This document shows, one piece after another, positions 41,501 to 49,911 of a stretch of 64,000 nt of DNA. Location: NCBI GenBank assembly GCA_030247725.1, contig JAOTRT010000008.1:122127-186126 (forward strand). The letters are read 5' to 3'. Below the pieces are notes generated by a model. That model worked only from the letters and a program-made list of their open reading frames with translations, did no database searches and was not told the DNA's origin. The position numbers and the translations under genes are program-made. Source of the DNA: Candidatus Nitricoxidireducens bremensis (GTDB lineage: Bacteria > Pseudomonadota > Gammaproteobacteria > Burkholderiales > Rhodocyclaceae). Numbering within the stretch: position 1 is the stretch's first letter; each line of letters begins with the position of its first letter.

Positions 41501-43170
41501 CGCCGCAGGGCCTCCTTGGCGTTGCGTTCCGCCGTGATGTCGTGGGCGATGCCGAGGACGCCGATCAGACGGCCGTCGGGCGAACGCATGGGCGTCTTGA
41601 TGGTCTGGAAGAGCCCCCGGTAGCTGCCGTCGCCGAACTCCAGCCATTCCTCGTTGGCGCGGGGGCCGTCCGCCTCCAGGGCCAGGCGGTCGTTGGCGCG
41701 GAAGAACTCGGCCACTCCCTGGTCGAAAAGATCGAAATCCGTGCGGCCGAGGATGGCCGTCGCCTTGTGGCCGACGAACTGCTCGAAGCGGGGATTGCAG
41801 GCCAGATACACCCCCTCGGGGTCCTTGAGCCAGACCAGGTCCGGTATCGTCTCGATCAGGGTGCGCAGGCGACTGCGCTCCTCCACGGCCTGCCGGTGGG
41901 CCAGGGCCAGGTCGGAGATGTCGCGGAAGCTCCAGAAGCGCCCGCTCCTGCCGTCGAACTCGATGGGACGGCTGACGCGCTCCACCTCGCGGCCGTCCTT
42001 GAAGCAGAGGATGTCGTGGCCGTCCTCCCGGGTGGCATAGAGTTGCCGCGTGTCGGCGAGGAAGCTGGCCGGGTCGACGAGCTGGTCGGTGACGTGGGCC
42101 ATGAGGCCGGCGTCGTCGCCCGTCGCCAGCAATTCGTCCGGGATGTTCCATATTTCCTGGAAGCGGCGGTTGGCCCAGCGTACGCGGCCATCGGCATCCA
42201 CGGCCAGCATGCCGTCGGCGGTGGTGCCGAGAATGCCGTGCAGCAAGCTCTCCTGCTTGCGCAGGGCGGCCCGCCGGCGGATCGTCCGCAGGGCCGCGGC
42301 GAACGGCCCGACGAGCTCGGCCAGGCAGTCCAGGGTGCTGCGCGCATGGTGCTCGCAGTAACGGCTGAAGAGGCACAGGCAGGCGACGGTCTCGCCGTCG
42401 ATGCGTACCGGCACGCCGATGAAGGCGGTGATCGCTTCGGCAACGAAGGCGGGATGCCGGATCAGATCCGGGTCGGTGCAGTTTTCGGTACGGCAGTGGC
42501 AACTGCAGATCAGGGGGCCGCTTGCCTCGCTGCGGCACTGGGCCAGTAGGGGAATCTCGGTGGTCTCCAGGGCGGCCAGGAAAGCGGCGGACAGGCCGCG
42601 CTGGATCTCCAGGCGCGGCGCCTCGCCGGGCGGGAAGACGAACAGGGCGCCGGCGTCCACGTCCGCCAGGCGCAGGGCGCTGTCGAGGAGGACGGGATGG
42701 ATCGCTGCGGCGTCGGCGTCGACGAGGGCCTGGGCCAGGTCGCGCTGGGCCAGCAGCAGGAATTCGCCCGCCTTGCGGGCATCGATGGCTTCGGCGGTGC
42801 CTGCGAGGCGCTGCGGCTTGCCGTCCGGCGTCGCTGCACGCTGGCGCAGGGCCAGCCAGGCCCAATGGCCGGCTGCGTGGCGCAGGCGCAGTTGCAGGTC
42901 GTCGGCGTCGTCGCCGGCGGCGATGCAGGCCTGAAAGGCCGGTCGGTCGTGGGGGTGTATGCGCGCCAGCCAGGCGGCCAGGTCGGCCGGGGCGTCGGCG
43001 GGGGCAAGGCCCAGTAGGGCGCACATGCCCTCGCTCCACCAGAGGCGGTCGGCTGCCATGTCGTACTCCCAGCAGCCGATGCCCATGGCATCGAAGGTCC
43101 GGCGCAGGCGCTCCAAGTACGGGTCGTCCTCGGCGGGTGGAGGACGAGGGGGGCGATTTGCAGGGGACAT
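38533..43170 (-). CDS. Giant hybrid histidine kinase: PAS-GAF-multiple PAS-HisKA-HATPase-REC-HPt
   Basis: The 1545-residue protein contains no membrane helix. In order I see PAS (~20-135), a GAF-like domain (~150-305), PAS domains near 315-430, 440-560, 570-690, 695-815 and 825-945, a coiled coil, HisKA (His near 977 in [11 protein letters not shown]), HATPase ([33 protein letters not shown]), REC (Asp near 1266 in [13 protein letters not shown]) and HPt (His near 1413 in [14 protein letters not shown]). It can therefore run a complete His-Asp-His phosphorelay. The GAF-like domain is rich in Cys ([12 protein letters not shown] near 222, later ACLC and RYC). It is first in an operon with the REC-kinase, 4-bp overlap. 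Confidence 0.92.
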   Translation of the reverse strand: MSPANRPPRPPPAEDDPYLERLRRTFDAMGIGCWEYDMAADRLWWSEGMCALLGLAPADAPADLAAWLARIHPHDRPAFQACIAAGDDADDLQLRLRHAAGHWAWLALRQRAATPDGKPQRLAGTAEAIDARKAGEFLLLAQRDLAQALVDADAAAIHPVLLDSALRLADVDAGALFVFPPGEAPRLEIQRGLSAAFLAALETTEIPLLAQCRSEASGPLICSCHCRTENCTDPDLIRHPAFVAEAITAFIGVPVRIDGETVACLCLFSRYCEHHARSTLDCLAELVGPFAAALRTIRRRAALRKQESLLHGILGTTADGMLAVDADGRVRWANRRFQEIWNIPDELLATGDDAGLMAHVTDQLVDPASFLADTRQLYATREDGHDILCFKDGREVERVSRPIEFDGRSGRFWSFRDISDLALAHRQAVEERSRLRTLIETIPDLVWLKDPEGVYLACNPRFEQFVGHKATAILGRTDFDLFDQGVAEFFRANDRLALEADGPRANEEWLEFGDGSYRGLFQTIKTPMRSPDGRLIGVLGIAHDITAERNAKEALRRSEETLRRAQAVAHTGSWHLDIPSGRLEWSAETYRIFGIPAQTPMTLERFLGRIHPADMAKVLDSWSAALGGAEYDIEHRIVVDGEVRWVRERAEIAFDDTGRPQTGIGTIQDITEPRRIGEALRLSRERLTLALQGTNDGIWEWNLESGEAYWSPRWLAMLGYVEGELESTAETWSGLMHPDDRERVLAYASAYIAHPDGRYECEFRLRHKDGHWVHILSRATLARDEAGQILVPHRLVGTHLDLTERKCMEDRLRESAFFLRASQAIAHLGGWKANPDTGYLMWTEEIYRLTAHASDAPLTLDVGLSYFAPESRARVKAAMAESWRSGGPFTLECRVVSGAGREFWAELRCTGRVDGPAEDHLAGTLQDITDRKEVEIELEQHRRHLEELVADRTAELEAVKDAAEAANRAKSAFLANMSHEIRTPMNAIVGLTHLLRKAAPTPEQAARLDKINTAAGHLLSIINDILDLSKIEAGKLVLEQTDFPLDSVLDYVSAIVAEAARAKDLVVTVDRGDVPAMLHGDPTRLRQALLNFGSNAVKFTERGTITLAAHVQAEDAAGLLLRFEVHDTGIGIAADVLEELFLPFQQADSSTTRKYGGTGLGLAITRRLARLMGGEAGARSVPGEGSSFWFTARVGRVGAAGAGVAPPQDAEAALRHRHGGARILLAEDDPINREVALATLAETGLAIDVAADGSEAVAMAGRTAYALILMDMQMPGMDGIEATRAIRGLPDHGRTPILAMTANAFREDRQRCFAAGMDDFIAKPVSPALLFATLLKWLDGGKAGAAPVPLPESALLQRLAAIPGLDREHGLQLLHGKVENYWRLLQKFAELHGNDGPLLNELLAGGDGDGARRLVHSLKGAASTLGLVDIAAGARTLEEEIKAGGSGAALAPAIDRLFAALDRLFDALAQPIGGTEDVREAMGRLAQLLRSGDFGAAALFEDKLPLLRASLDDRTLARLEREIRAFDFDGALKTLQSAAQPGEAP

Positions 43171-43208
43171 GGCAAATTCCTAGATGCGCCCATTCTAGCG
43201 GATCATGG

Positions 43209-43224
43209 TATTACATTGGTAATA
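43209..43224. promoter_or_regulatory. Palindrome upstream of the giant kinase operon
   Basis: TATTAC-ATTG-GTAATA is a perfect 6-4-6 inverted repeat 39 bp upstream of the kinase ATG. On the minus strand it precedes a possible -10 (TAGAAT, 43192-43197), so it would overlap the -35 region. It is a plausible operator with an unknown binding protein. Confidence 0.4.
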
Positions 43225-43329
43225 GCGCCGACGAGGCGGCCGGCTTCGTAGCATCGGCCATCGGCGGAGCGGAGCGCGATACTGGCGGGGATTGGGGCTA
43301 GACTAGCCGCTCTTTGGAGACCGCCACGG

Positions 43330-43596
43330 ATGCCCGACCCGAATACGCTCACGGACAGCAAGCTGATCCAGCTGCTCGAAGCCATCGAAGCCGTCCTCGC
43401 CCACGAGGACGCCGAGGAGGTCGTCGGCGCCGACCTGATGGCGAAGTTTGCCGCCGCGCGCACCCTGGTGCGGGAGTGGTTGCTGCACAAATCCCCCCTG
43501 AGCGTCGAGCAGCGGCTGCACGTTCTCCAGGTGTTCACCGACACTCTCGCGCGCCGGCAGTTGGCGGCGGAACGGCGGGACGCGCCGCTGCACTGA
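43330..43596 (+). CDS. Small helical protein of unknown function
   Basis: The 88-residue protein (starts MPDPNTLTDSKLIQLLEAIE) is predicted mostly helical, acidic in its first half, with no signal, membrane helix or motif I recognise. The text KFAAARTLVREWLLHKSPLSVEQRLHVLQVF has regular hydrophobic spacing, suggesting a helical bundle. It precedes another small unknown gene by 53 bp on the same strand; the two could form a unit. Coding is supported by codon pattern and a conserved-looking composition only. Confidence 0.55.
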   Translation: MPDPNTLTDSKLIQLLEAIEAVLAHEDAEEVVGADLMAKFAAARTLVREWLLHKSPLSVEQRLHVLQVFTDTLARRQLAAERRDAPLH

Positions 43597-43649
43597 GCCG
43601 CCGTTTCCCGACCCGCCGCGGCACTTTGAACCTACCGAACGAACCGATC

Positions 43650-43952
43650 ATGAAAATCCATCAGCTGCCCATGGGCGCCCGCTTCGAGTACGAGGGAGAG
43701 GAATACGTGAAGACCGGCCCCCTCATCGCCGCCGGCAAGGCGGGCCAGCGCATGATTCCGAAATACGCCGTGCTGAAGCCCCTCGGCGGCGTCGAGGCGG
43801 TGGCGCCGCCGGTTTCCCGGGCCACCCTGCCCCGGGAGGAGGTCCTGGGCGCCTTCGCGGCCTTCTATGCCGACTGCCGGTCCCTGGTTCCCGAGGATCG
43901 TCGGCCGGGACTGGAGGATGCCCGCGAGCGCTTTCTCCGGGCCCTCGGCTGA
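43650..43952 (+). CDS. Conserved-looking small protein of unknown function
   Basis: The 100-residue product starts MKIHQLPMGARFEYEGEEYVKTGPLIA, a short beta-rich start that looks like a small barrel or SH3-like fold, followed by a basic middle and a helical C-terminus (REEVLGAFAAFYADCRSLVPEDRRPGLEDARERFLRALG). The ATG at 43650 begins the protein-like text; an open frame continues upstream as a shadow. I do not recognise the family. It converges with the large GGDEF-EAL gene, 10 bp apart. Confidence 0.6.
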   Translation: MKIHQLPMGARFEYEGEEYVKTGPLIAAGKAGQRMIPKYAVLKPLGGVEAVAPPVSRATLPREEVLGAFAAFYADCRSLVPEDRRPGLEDARERFLRALG

Positions 43953-43962
43953 ATCGGCGACC

Positions 43963-46900
43963 TCAGTTGAGGGGGCCGCCGGCCCACAGGTCGATGGTGC
44001 CCAGCCGGGGAATGCCGGGGCTCTCGACGATGAAGCGTTCCGCCTCGTCCGCCGGCAGGGGGCGGCTGAACAAGTAGCCCTGCACCTTCTCGCAGCCGAT
44101 GGACAGCAGATACTTCAGCTGGGCTTCGGTTTCCACCCCCTCGGCGACCACCTCCAGCCCCAGCTTGTGGGCCAGCAGCACGGTCACGTCGCAGATGTCG
44201 GCGTCGTTTTGGTCGGTCTCGATGTCCTTGACGAAGGAGCGGTCGATCTTGAGTTCCCGCAGCGGCAACAGCTTGAGATAGGCCAGGGAGGAATAGCCCG
44301 TGCCGAAGTCGTCCATGGCGAGGGAGAGGCCGCAGGCCGTGAGTTCCCGCATGGAGGCGATGGTCCGTTCCGGGGAAGCCATGGACATGGATTCCGTCAC
44401 TTCCAGCGTCAGCCGCGCGGCGGGGAGGCGGTATCGCTCCAGCAGGCCCTGGATGCGGGCGGGCAGGGCCGGGTCGAGGAACTGGCTGGCGGTGAGGTTG
44501 ACCGACATCCGGATGCCGTCGACGCCGTGTTCGCGCCAGGTCGCCAGCTGCGCGCAGGCGGCCTCCAGCACCCAGTCGCCGATGGGCAGGATCAGGCCCG
44601 TCTCCTCGGCCACCGGGATGAAGTCGATGGGCGACACCAGTCCGCGCACGGGATGCCGCCAGCGGATCAGGGCCTCGACGCCCACCGGCCGGCCGCTGCG
44701 CAGGTCGATCTGGGGCTGGTAATGGAGCAGGAACTGGCCCTCGGCGATGGCCTGGCGCAGGTCGGCCTCCAGGGCCAGGCGGCGGACGGCCGCCAACTGG
44801 TAGTCCTCCTTGAAGAACTGGTACTGGTCGCGCCCGTTGCCCTTGGCGTGGTACATGGCCGCATCGGCCCGCTGCAGCAGGTCGAGGCCTTCCGTGGCGT
44901 CGTCGGGATAGAGGCAGATGCCGATGCTGGGCGTGGTGCGCAGTTCGTGGCCGCTGATGCGGCAGGGCGCGGGGACGGCGGCGAGGATCTTTTCGGCGAC
45001 GTGGGCCGCGTCGGCGGGTGAGGCGATGTCGGGCAGCAGGATGACGAACTCGTCGCCGCCCAGGCGCGCCACCAGGTCGCTCTGGCGCACCGCCGCCACC
45101 AGGCGGCCGGCCACGGCGACCAGCAGCTGGTCGCCGATGTGGTGGCCCAGCGAGTCGTTGATGGCCTTGAAGTTGTCCAGGTCCAGCAGCATGAGGGCGA
45201 AGGACTGGCCGTTGCGGGCGGCGAGCCGTACGGCTTGGGCCAGCTGCTCGTTGAGGCTGTGGCGGTTGGCGAGGCCGGTCAACTGGTCGTGGTAGGCGAG
45301 GGACTGGATCTTCTCCTCGGCCTGCTTGCGCTCGGTGATGTCGAACTGGGTGCCGATGTAGTGGGTGACGGTTCCCGCCGCGTCCTTCACCGCCGAGATC
45401 GTCAGCCACTTCGGGTAGACCTCGCCGTTCTTGCGGCGATCCCATATCTCGCCCTGCCACTGGCCCGTCGTCGCGATGGATTCCCACATGGCGCGGTAGA
45501 AGGCGTCGTCGTGACGGTCCGACTTGAAGATGTTCGGCTTGCGGCCGATGACTTCCTCGGCGGCGTAACCGGTAAGGGTGGTGAAGGCCTGGTTGACCCG
45601 CAGGATCACGTTGTCGGCGTCGGTGATAACCATGCCTTCCTGGGAATCGAAGGCCGCCGCGGCGATCCGCAGGTCCGCTTCGGCGCGCTTGCGTTCGGTG
45701 ATGTCGGTGACGTACACGAGGATGCAGGGCGTGCCGTCGATCTCGATGATCTCGCTCGACAGGCTGGCGTGGCGGCGTTCGCCGTTCTTGTGTATCCAGA
45801 CGGCCTCGTAGTCTTCGAGGCGGCCGGCATGGCTGCGCACGGCGGCGACCCAGGCGGCGCGGGCTTCCCGGGTCCAGAAACCGACTTCCAGCGAGGTCTT
45901 GCCGATGAGGTCGTCCTTGGTCCAGCCGAAATGCCTTTCGTAGCCGGCGTTGACCTCGATGAAATGGCCGTCGGCGAGCCGGGAGATGGAGGCGGCCAGG
46001 GGGCAGGACTCGAAGGCCGTGGCGAAGCGCTGCTTGGATTGCTGGACCGCCAGATCAGCCAGCTTGCGCGCCGTGATATCCGTATAGACCCAGATGGAAG
46101 GCGCCGCCAGCACGGCGCTGGGATCGAGGGAGCGTCCCGTCAGCAGGGCCCAGACGCGGGTGCCGTCGCGCCGGAGCAGTTGCGTCTCCAGGGAAGCGTA
46201 GCCCCGGCGCGTCAGTTGTTCGTAGCCTTCCTGGCCGACGGCTTCGTAGGTCGCCCGGTCGCCGTACAGGATCTCGGTGGTCTGCCCCTCCAGTTCCCGC
46301 GGGCCGTCGGCACCGATCATGTCGGCGATGTGCTGGTTGCACTTGAGGATGCGCCGGTTCTTCAGCAGTAGGATGCCCACCTGGGCATTCTCGAAAATGA
46401 GCCGCTGCTCCTCCAGCAACTCGACGATGCGCGCCTCCTGCCGCTTGCGCGCGGTGATGTCGGTGGCGTAGGCGAGGATGCAGGAAACGCCGTCCAGTTC
46501 CGCGATCTCGCTCGACAGGCTGACGTTCTTCGGCGTGCCGTCCTTGTGCAGCCAGACGGTCTCGTAATCGACGAGCCGGCCGCTGTTCTGCATTGCCTCC
46601 AGCCAGGCGTTTCGCGCCGCCTGGTTCGGCCAGAGGCCGATTTCCATCGAGGTCCTGCCGATGAGTTCCTCGCGCTTCCAGCCCAGGTCCCGCTCGTAGT
46701 TGGTGTTGGCTTCGACGATGCGGCCGTCGGCCGTCGCGGCGATGGAGGCGGCCACGGGGCAGGATTCGAAGGCGGCCGACAGCATCTGGCGGGACTGGCG
46801 CAGGGCCAGGTCGGTGCGCCGGCGTTCCGTATTGTCCGTGTAGACCCAGATGGAGGGCGCATCGAGGGGCGCCTCCGGGTTCAGGGAGCGCCCTGTCTGG

Positions 46901-47661
46901 ATGACCCACAGGGGCGTGCCGTCCCGCCGCCGCAGTTCGCACTCGATGCTGGCGACGCCGTGTTGCTTCAACTGGGCATAGCCTTCCCGGCCGACGGCCA
47001 TGAAGGCCTCGGCCGATGGATAGAAGCGCTCCGTCGAATGGCCGACGATCTCCGCGGGGCTGGCGTAGCCGAACATGTCGGCGATGCGCTGGTTGCACTT
47101 GAGGATGCGGCGGTGCTGCAACATCAGGATGCCGACGTGGGCGTTCTCGAAGATGAGCCGCTGCTCCGCCAGCAGTTCCCGGATGCGGGTTTCCTGGGTC
47201 TTGCGTTCGCTGATGTCGTGCCAGACGCAGTAGATGCACTGGCGTCCCTGCAGTTCCAGGGGCGAGAGCGTCACCTCGGCATGGAAGGGGCTGCCGTCGG
47301 CGCGCAGATGCACCCACTCGAAGCGGTTGAATCCCTGCTCCCGGGCGAGCGCCATCATGCGCTCGGCCTTGGCGAAGGAGCTTTCCCCGTCCGGTTGGAC
47401 CTCGGGCGAGAGGGCCGAAGGGTGGGTGTTCTTGAGGGCTTGCTTGCTGGTGTAGCCGAGGACGTCGACGGCCGCCTGGTTGCATTCGACGAAGCGGTTG
47501 TCCTCGATGATCCAGACGGGGGCCGGCGCGGCGTCGAACAGGGACTGGAAGCGCAGCTCGTCCTGCGCGATCCCGGCCGCCGGATGCTCCGGTTCCGCGA
47601 TGGCCGCAGCGACGCCCGTCGGGCTGGTCTGGGTCGTCGGCTGGTCTGCGTTGTCGGGCAT
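43963..47661 (-). CDS. Six-PAS GGDEF-EAL c-di-GMP protein with duplicated PAS pair
   Basis: The 1232-residue cytosolic protein has six successive PAS domains (about residues 30-800), then GGDEF (RLGGDEFVILLPD, with inhibitory RQSD five residues before) and EAL (VGVEALIRWRHP, SVNLTASQF, LEVTES, MDDFGTGYSSL, LKIDRSF, VAEGVE). Both enzymatic domains keep their catalytic residues, so it may make and degrade c-di-GMP. PAS 2-3 and PAS 4-5 are copies of one another: RIRELLAEQRLIFENAHVG versus RIVELLEEQRLIFENAQVG, and FESCPVAASI versus FESCPLAASI. ATG 47661 was chosen since the text upstream is proline- and arginine-rich with no homologous look. Confidence 0.92.
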   Translation of the reverse strand: MPDNADQPTTQTSPTGVAAAIAEPEHPAAGIAQDELRFQSLFDAAPAPVWIIEDNRFVECNQAAVDVLGYTSKQALKNTHPSALSPEVQPDGESSFAKAERMMALAREQGFNRFEWVHLRADGSPFHAEVTLSPLELQGRQCIYCVWHDISERKTQETRIRELLAEQRLIFENAHVGILMLQHRRILKCNQRIADMFGYASPAEIVGHSTERFYPSAEAFMAVGREGYAQLKQHGVASIECELRRRDGTPLWVIQTGRSLNPEAPLDAPSIWVYTDNTERRRTDLALRQSRQMLSAAFESCPVAASIAATADGRIVEANTNYERDLGWKREELIGRTSMEIGLWPNQAARNAWLEAMQNSGRLVDYETVWLHKDGTPKNVSLSSEIAELDGVSCILAYATDITARKRQEARIVELLEEQRLIFENAQVGILLLKNRRILKCNQHIADMIGADGPRELEGQTTEILYGDRATYEAVGQEGYEQLTRRGYASLETQLLRRDGTRVWALLTGRSLDPSAVLAAPSIWVYTDITARKLADLAVQQSKQRFATAFESCPLAASISRLADGHFIEVNAGYERHFGWTKDDLIGKTSLEVGFWTREARAAWVAAVRSHAGRLEDYEAVWIHKNGERRHASLSSEIIEIDGTPCILVYVTDITERKRAEADLRIAAAAFDSQEGMVITDADNVILRVNQAFTTLTGYAAEEVIGRKPNIFKSDRHDDAFYRAMWESIATTGQWQGEIWDRRKNGEVYPKWLTISAVKDAAGTVTHYIGTQFDITERKQAEEKIQSLAYHDQLTGLANRHSLNEQLAQAVRLAARNGQSFALMLLDLDNFKAINDSLGHHIGDQLLVAVAGRLVAAVRQSDLVARLGGDEFVILLPDIASPADAAHVAEKILAAVPAPCRISGHELRTTPSIGICLYPDDATEGLDLLQRADAAMYHAKGNGRDQYQFFKEDYQLAAVRRLALEADLRQAIAEGQFLLHYQPQIDLRSGRPVGVEALIRWRHPVRGLVSPIDFIPVAEETGLILPIGDWVLEAACAQLATWREHGVDGIRMSVNLTASQFLDPALPARIQGLLERYRLPAARLTLEVTESMSMASPERTIASMRELTACGLSLAMDDFGTGYSSLAYLKLLPLRELKIDRSFVKDIETDQNDADICDVTVLLAHKLGLEVVAEGVETEAQLKYLLSIGCEKVQGYLFSRPLPADEAERFIVESPGIPRLGTIDLWAGGPLN

Positions 47662-48093
47662 GGAGTCGTCAATCCGTTGGAACGCCGGAACCGCATCGAC
47701 CTCCCACGCGCGAGCGAACCATCCGGAGTTTACGCAAGGGCGGGGCGAGGAACATACTGCGAATGTATGTCGAAGGTTAAGCCCTATCGGGGCGCACGAC
47801 AAGCCCGATCCAGCCCGATTGCTGGTTGCGGTTTTGTTGCGGCATTGGTTGGATGCGGTACCGCAGGCCGCCTTGGGCATTCCATCGCGGCGCCGGCAGC
47901 GGCCCGCCGTCGCGAATGGTCTGAATGGACTATTCCCCGGCGCCGGCGCCTCCACTAGACTGGTGCCCGCCACCAAGCCCCTGTGGCAACATCGTCAGGG
48001 AGGCCGGGCGGTAGTATGGGGCTCGGCTTGGCGTTTCCGGATCGTCGGCGTCGCGGGGGCGGCGCAGCGGTCATGCCGTTGGAGGAGAAGATC
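47662..48093. other. Divergent intergenic region with a palindrome
   Basis: This 432-base gap separates the minus-strand GGDEF-EAL gene from the plus-strand pilin gene and should carry both promoters. The only clear element is the inverted repeat at 47752-47770. The rest is GC-rich with short open frames that lack start signals. I see no RNA gene. Confidence 0.4.
47752..47770. promoter_or_regulatory. Inverted repeat ACATAC-N7-GTATGT
   Basis: A perfect 6-bp inverted repeat with a 7-base spacer lies 91 bases upstream of the GGDEF-EAL ATG. Its length and spacing fit a dimeric regulator, which is an inference. Confidence 0.35.
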
Positions 48094-48504
48094 ATGAACG
48101 ACAGCCAGAAAGGCTTCACGCTGGTGGAAATGGTGGTCGTGATCATCGTGGTGGGCATCCTGTCGGCGGTGCTCCTGCCGAAGCTCATCGACATCAACGC
48201 GAATGCCGGCACCGTGAAGGTCAAGGCCGTCGCCAGCGCGATTTCCTCGTCGGCCTCGATGCAATTTGTGGCGAGCCAGTTGCCGAGCGGCGGCAGCTAT
48301 TCTCCCGCCGACGCCTGTGCCGGCGCCTACCTCGACGCCGATACCGTCGCCTCGATGGGTGGAACCTCCGCCGGCATGAAGTCGGGCGCAGGACTGCCGG
48401 TGAATTGCTCCTCCGTCGTCTCGGGTACGGCAGCCGTGTCCTGCGTGATCACCTGCAATGACGCATCGGAGACCGTCACGCTTCCCGCTGCCCTGAAAAG
48501 CTAG
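48094..48504 (+). CDS. Type IV pilin-like / pseudopilin protein
   Basis: The 136-residue protein starts MNDSQKGFTLVEMVVVIIVVGILSAVLLPKL, a class III signal: prepilin peptidase would cut after Gly7, leaving Phe1 and the +5 Glu. The hydrophobic helix follows to about residue 28. The C-terminal part has Cys pairs (DACAG, NCSS, SCVITCND), suitable for a disulphide-bonded D region as in MshA or minor pilins. A strong ribosome-binding site (GGAGGAG) precedes ATG 48094. No assembly genes are adjacent, so it is either an accessory pilin or part of a distant system. Confidence 0.85.
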   Translation: MNDSQKGFTLVEMVVVIIVVGILSAVLLPKLIDINANAGTVKVKAVASAISSSASMQFVASQLPSGGSYSPADACAGAYLDADTVASMGGTSAGMKSGAGLPVNCSSVVSGTAAVSCVITCNDASETVTLPAALKS

Positions 48505-49469
48505 CCCGGCAGGGCTGCCGCTGCCTTCGACAGGGCGTCGTTCGTCCTCAGGGTGCGGCGGAAGAATATGGCCTGCAGGACCGGCAGCCGCAACTGGTCG
48601 TCGTTCCAGGGTGCTTCGATCACCGATACCACGTGGGCTTCGTTGATGGCGCCGATCAGGTCCTCGCGATCCAGGTCGCGGCTGACGAGAACGCGCCCGC
48701 ACTCCCGCTGCCGCGCCGCCACATGGCCCAACAGGGCGATGCCGGTGCCGTCGACCAGCCGGTCGTCGGCAATGGCGCAGGAAAAGTGGTTTTCCTCCAG
48801 CAGGCGCAGGGCTTCCGCCATCGAGGCGGCGAGGCGCACGGACACCGCCAGGGGGGCGGCGCCGTGCCCGGTGTCCTGGGCCAGTTCGGCGTAGAGGACG
48901 GTGGTCATGCCGTATCCGGCCAGATCGGCAAGCGCCGTGGGGGCGCGCCGCAGCAGTTCGCTGTCAGGGCCATGGACGACCAGCACCTGGTCCACCGCCT
49001 CCGGTTCCACCCAGGCCAGGTGGGCCGTGCCGGCCTCCGCCAGGGCGATCAGGCGCCGCCGTTCCACGAGGATGCCCCGGTACTCCAAGGCTTCCGCCAG
49101 CACGGCGCGCAGATGGGCCGAGGTCCAGGGCTTGGGGATGAAACGGTAGACATGGCTGGTGTTGGCCATCCGCCGCAGGGCCTGCATGTCGGCCGCGCCG
49201 CTGAGCACGATGCGGGCGCAGTCGGGCTGCAGTACGGCCAGGGCTTCCAGCACCTCCATGCCGTTCATGCCCGGCATGCGCAGGTCGCAGATGACAGCGT
49301 CGAAGGACCTCTCCGCCGCCCGGGCGAGGGCTTGCAGGGGATCGACAAAGCCCTCGACGTCGTACTCGAAATAACCGAAGGGGCGCGCATAAAGCTCGCG
49401 CTGGACGGCGGCGACAATGGCAGGCTCGTCGTCGATGACCAGGATGGACTGCAGCAAGGAATCCGGCAT
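48501..49469 (-). CDS. Response regulator with canonical and degenerate receiver domains
   Basis: The 322-residue protein has an N-terminal receiver (residues 8-125): acidic pair IDDEP, phospho-acceptor Asp in AVICDLRMPGMNG and the segment YRFIPKPW, common in RpfG-like regulators. A second receiver-like domain (~170-300; CAIADDRLVDGTGIALLGHV) has lost the usual pattern and may be non-phosphorylated. No output domain is evident, so it probably acts by protein contact. ATG 49469 was chosen as the start of the domain; the open frame upstream crosses a possible RNA-coding stretch. Tail-to-tail 4-bp overlap with the pilin gene. Confidence 0.8.
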   Translation of the reverse strand: MPDSLLQSILVIDDEPAIVAAVQRELYARPFGYFEYDVEGFVDPLQALARAAERSFDAVICDLRMPGMNGMEVLEALAVLQPDCARIVLSGAADMQALRRMANTSHVYRFIPKPWTSAHLRAVLAEALEYRGILVERRRLIALAEAGTAHLAWVEPEAVDQVLVVHGPDSELLRRAPTALADLAGYGMTTVLYAELAQDTGHGAAPLAVSVRLAASMAEALRLLEENHFSCAIADDRLVDGTGIALLGHVAARQRECGRVLVSRDLDREDLIGAINEAHVVSVIEAPWNDDQLRLPVLQAIFFRRTLRTNDALSKAAAALPG

Positions 49470-49911
49470 GGCACTCGTTCTCTGGGAGGTTTGCGGAGGG
49501 GGAGGGTATGTCGGTAGGCTAGCCGAATTTCGCACCGGGGCCAAGCGGCGCCGGTCAGCCGGCAAGCGGATCGTCGCGGAGGCCGAAAAAGAAAAACCCT
49601 CTGAGGGATCTGTCTCGGAAAGAATAATTTTGCCGTGATGGGGAATCAATACCTTGCCGGAACGTCGCCTGAGCAAGGGCTCCGACGCTTTCCCCATCAA
49701 TTCTAGCAAAACGATAAAATTGCCAGTTCAGCATGGCATAAAGCAAATCTTTGCCGGCCTCCGCCCTTTAGTGGGAAGCGTTGTAGATGCCACTCCTCGG
49801 GATGCTTGGTAAAGCACTTTGCCCAAGATTTCCGTCGGCAGGTTTCCCCGAAGGCTCCCCGATCGTTTGCGTGGGGATGCCGGTGGGACACAAAAATTGG
49901 TGGGGAGAATA
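49470..49911. other. Boundary region between host-like and A/T-rich DNA
   Basis: In this 442-base gap composition shifts from GC-rich to clearly A/T-richer. It contains a minus-strand extended -10 (TGCTAGAAT, 49700-49708), the candidate structured RNA described separately, and on the plus strand a leader (GGGGAG) to the methyltransferase ATG. I found no attachment-site repeat here, since the partner copy would lie outside the window. Confidence 0.4.
49586..49699 (-). ncRNA. Candidate small RNA or structured leader
   Basis: On the minus strand an extended -10 (TGCTAGAAT) would start transcription near 49693-49698. The transcript's first bases, TGATGGGGAA (49699-49690), are perfectly complementary to TTCCCCATCA (49645-49636), with an inner hairpin CGTCGgAGC...GCTcaggCGACG. 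A short CCCT/AGGG hairpin (597-607 of 49xxx) followed by TTTTTCTTTTT could end it near 49586. The same RNA would otherwise be the leader of the double-receiver gene. No known family is recognised; the terminator stem is short. Confidence 0.3.

Noticed and set aside
38551..42549. 1332-codon plus-strand open frame
   Set aside because: Shadow of the giant hybrid kinase, whose minus-strand text has recognisable domains throughout.
48019..48093. Longer N-terminus of the pilin-like protein
   Set aside because: An upstream ATG is in frame, but the strong GGAGGAG and the class III leader place the start at 48094.
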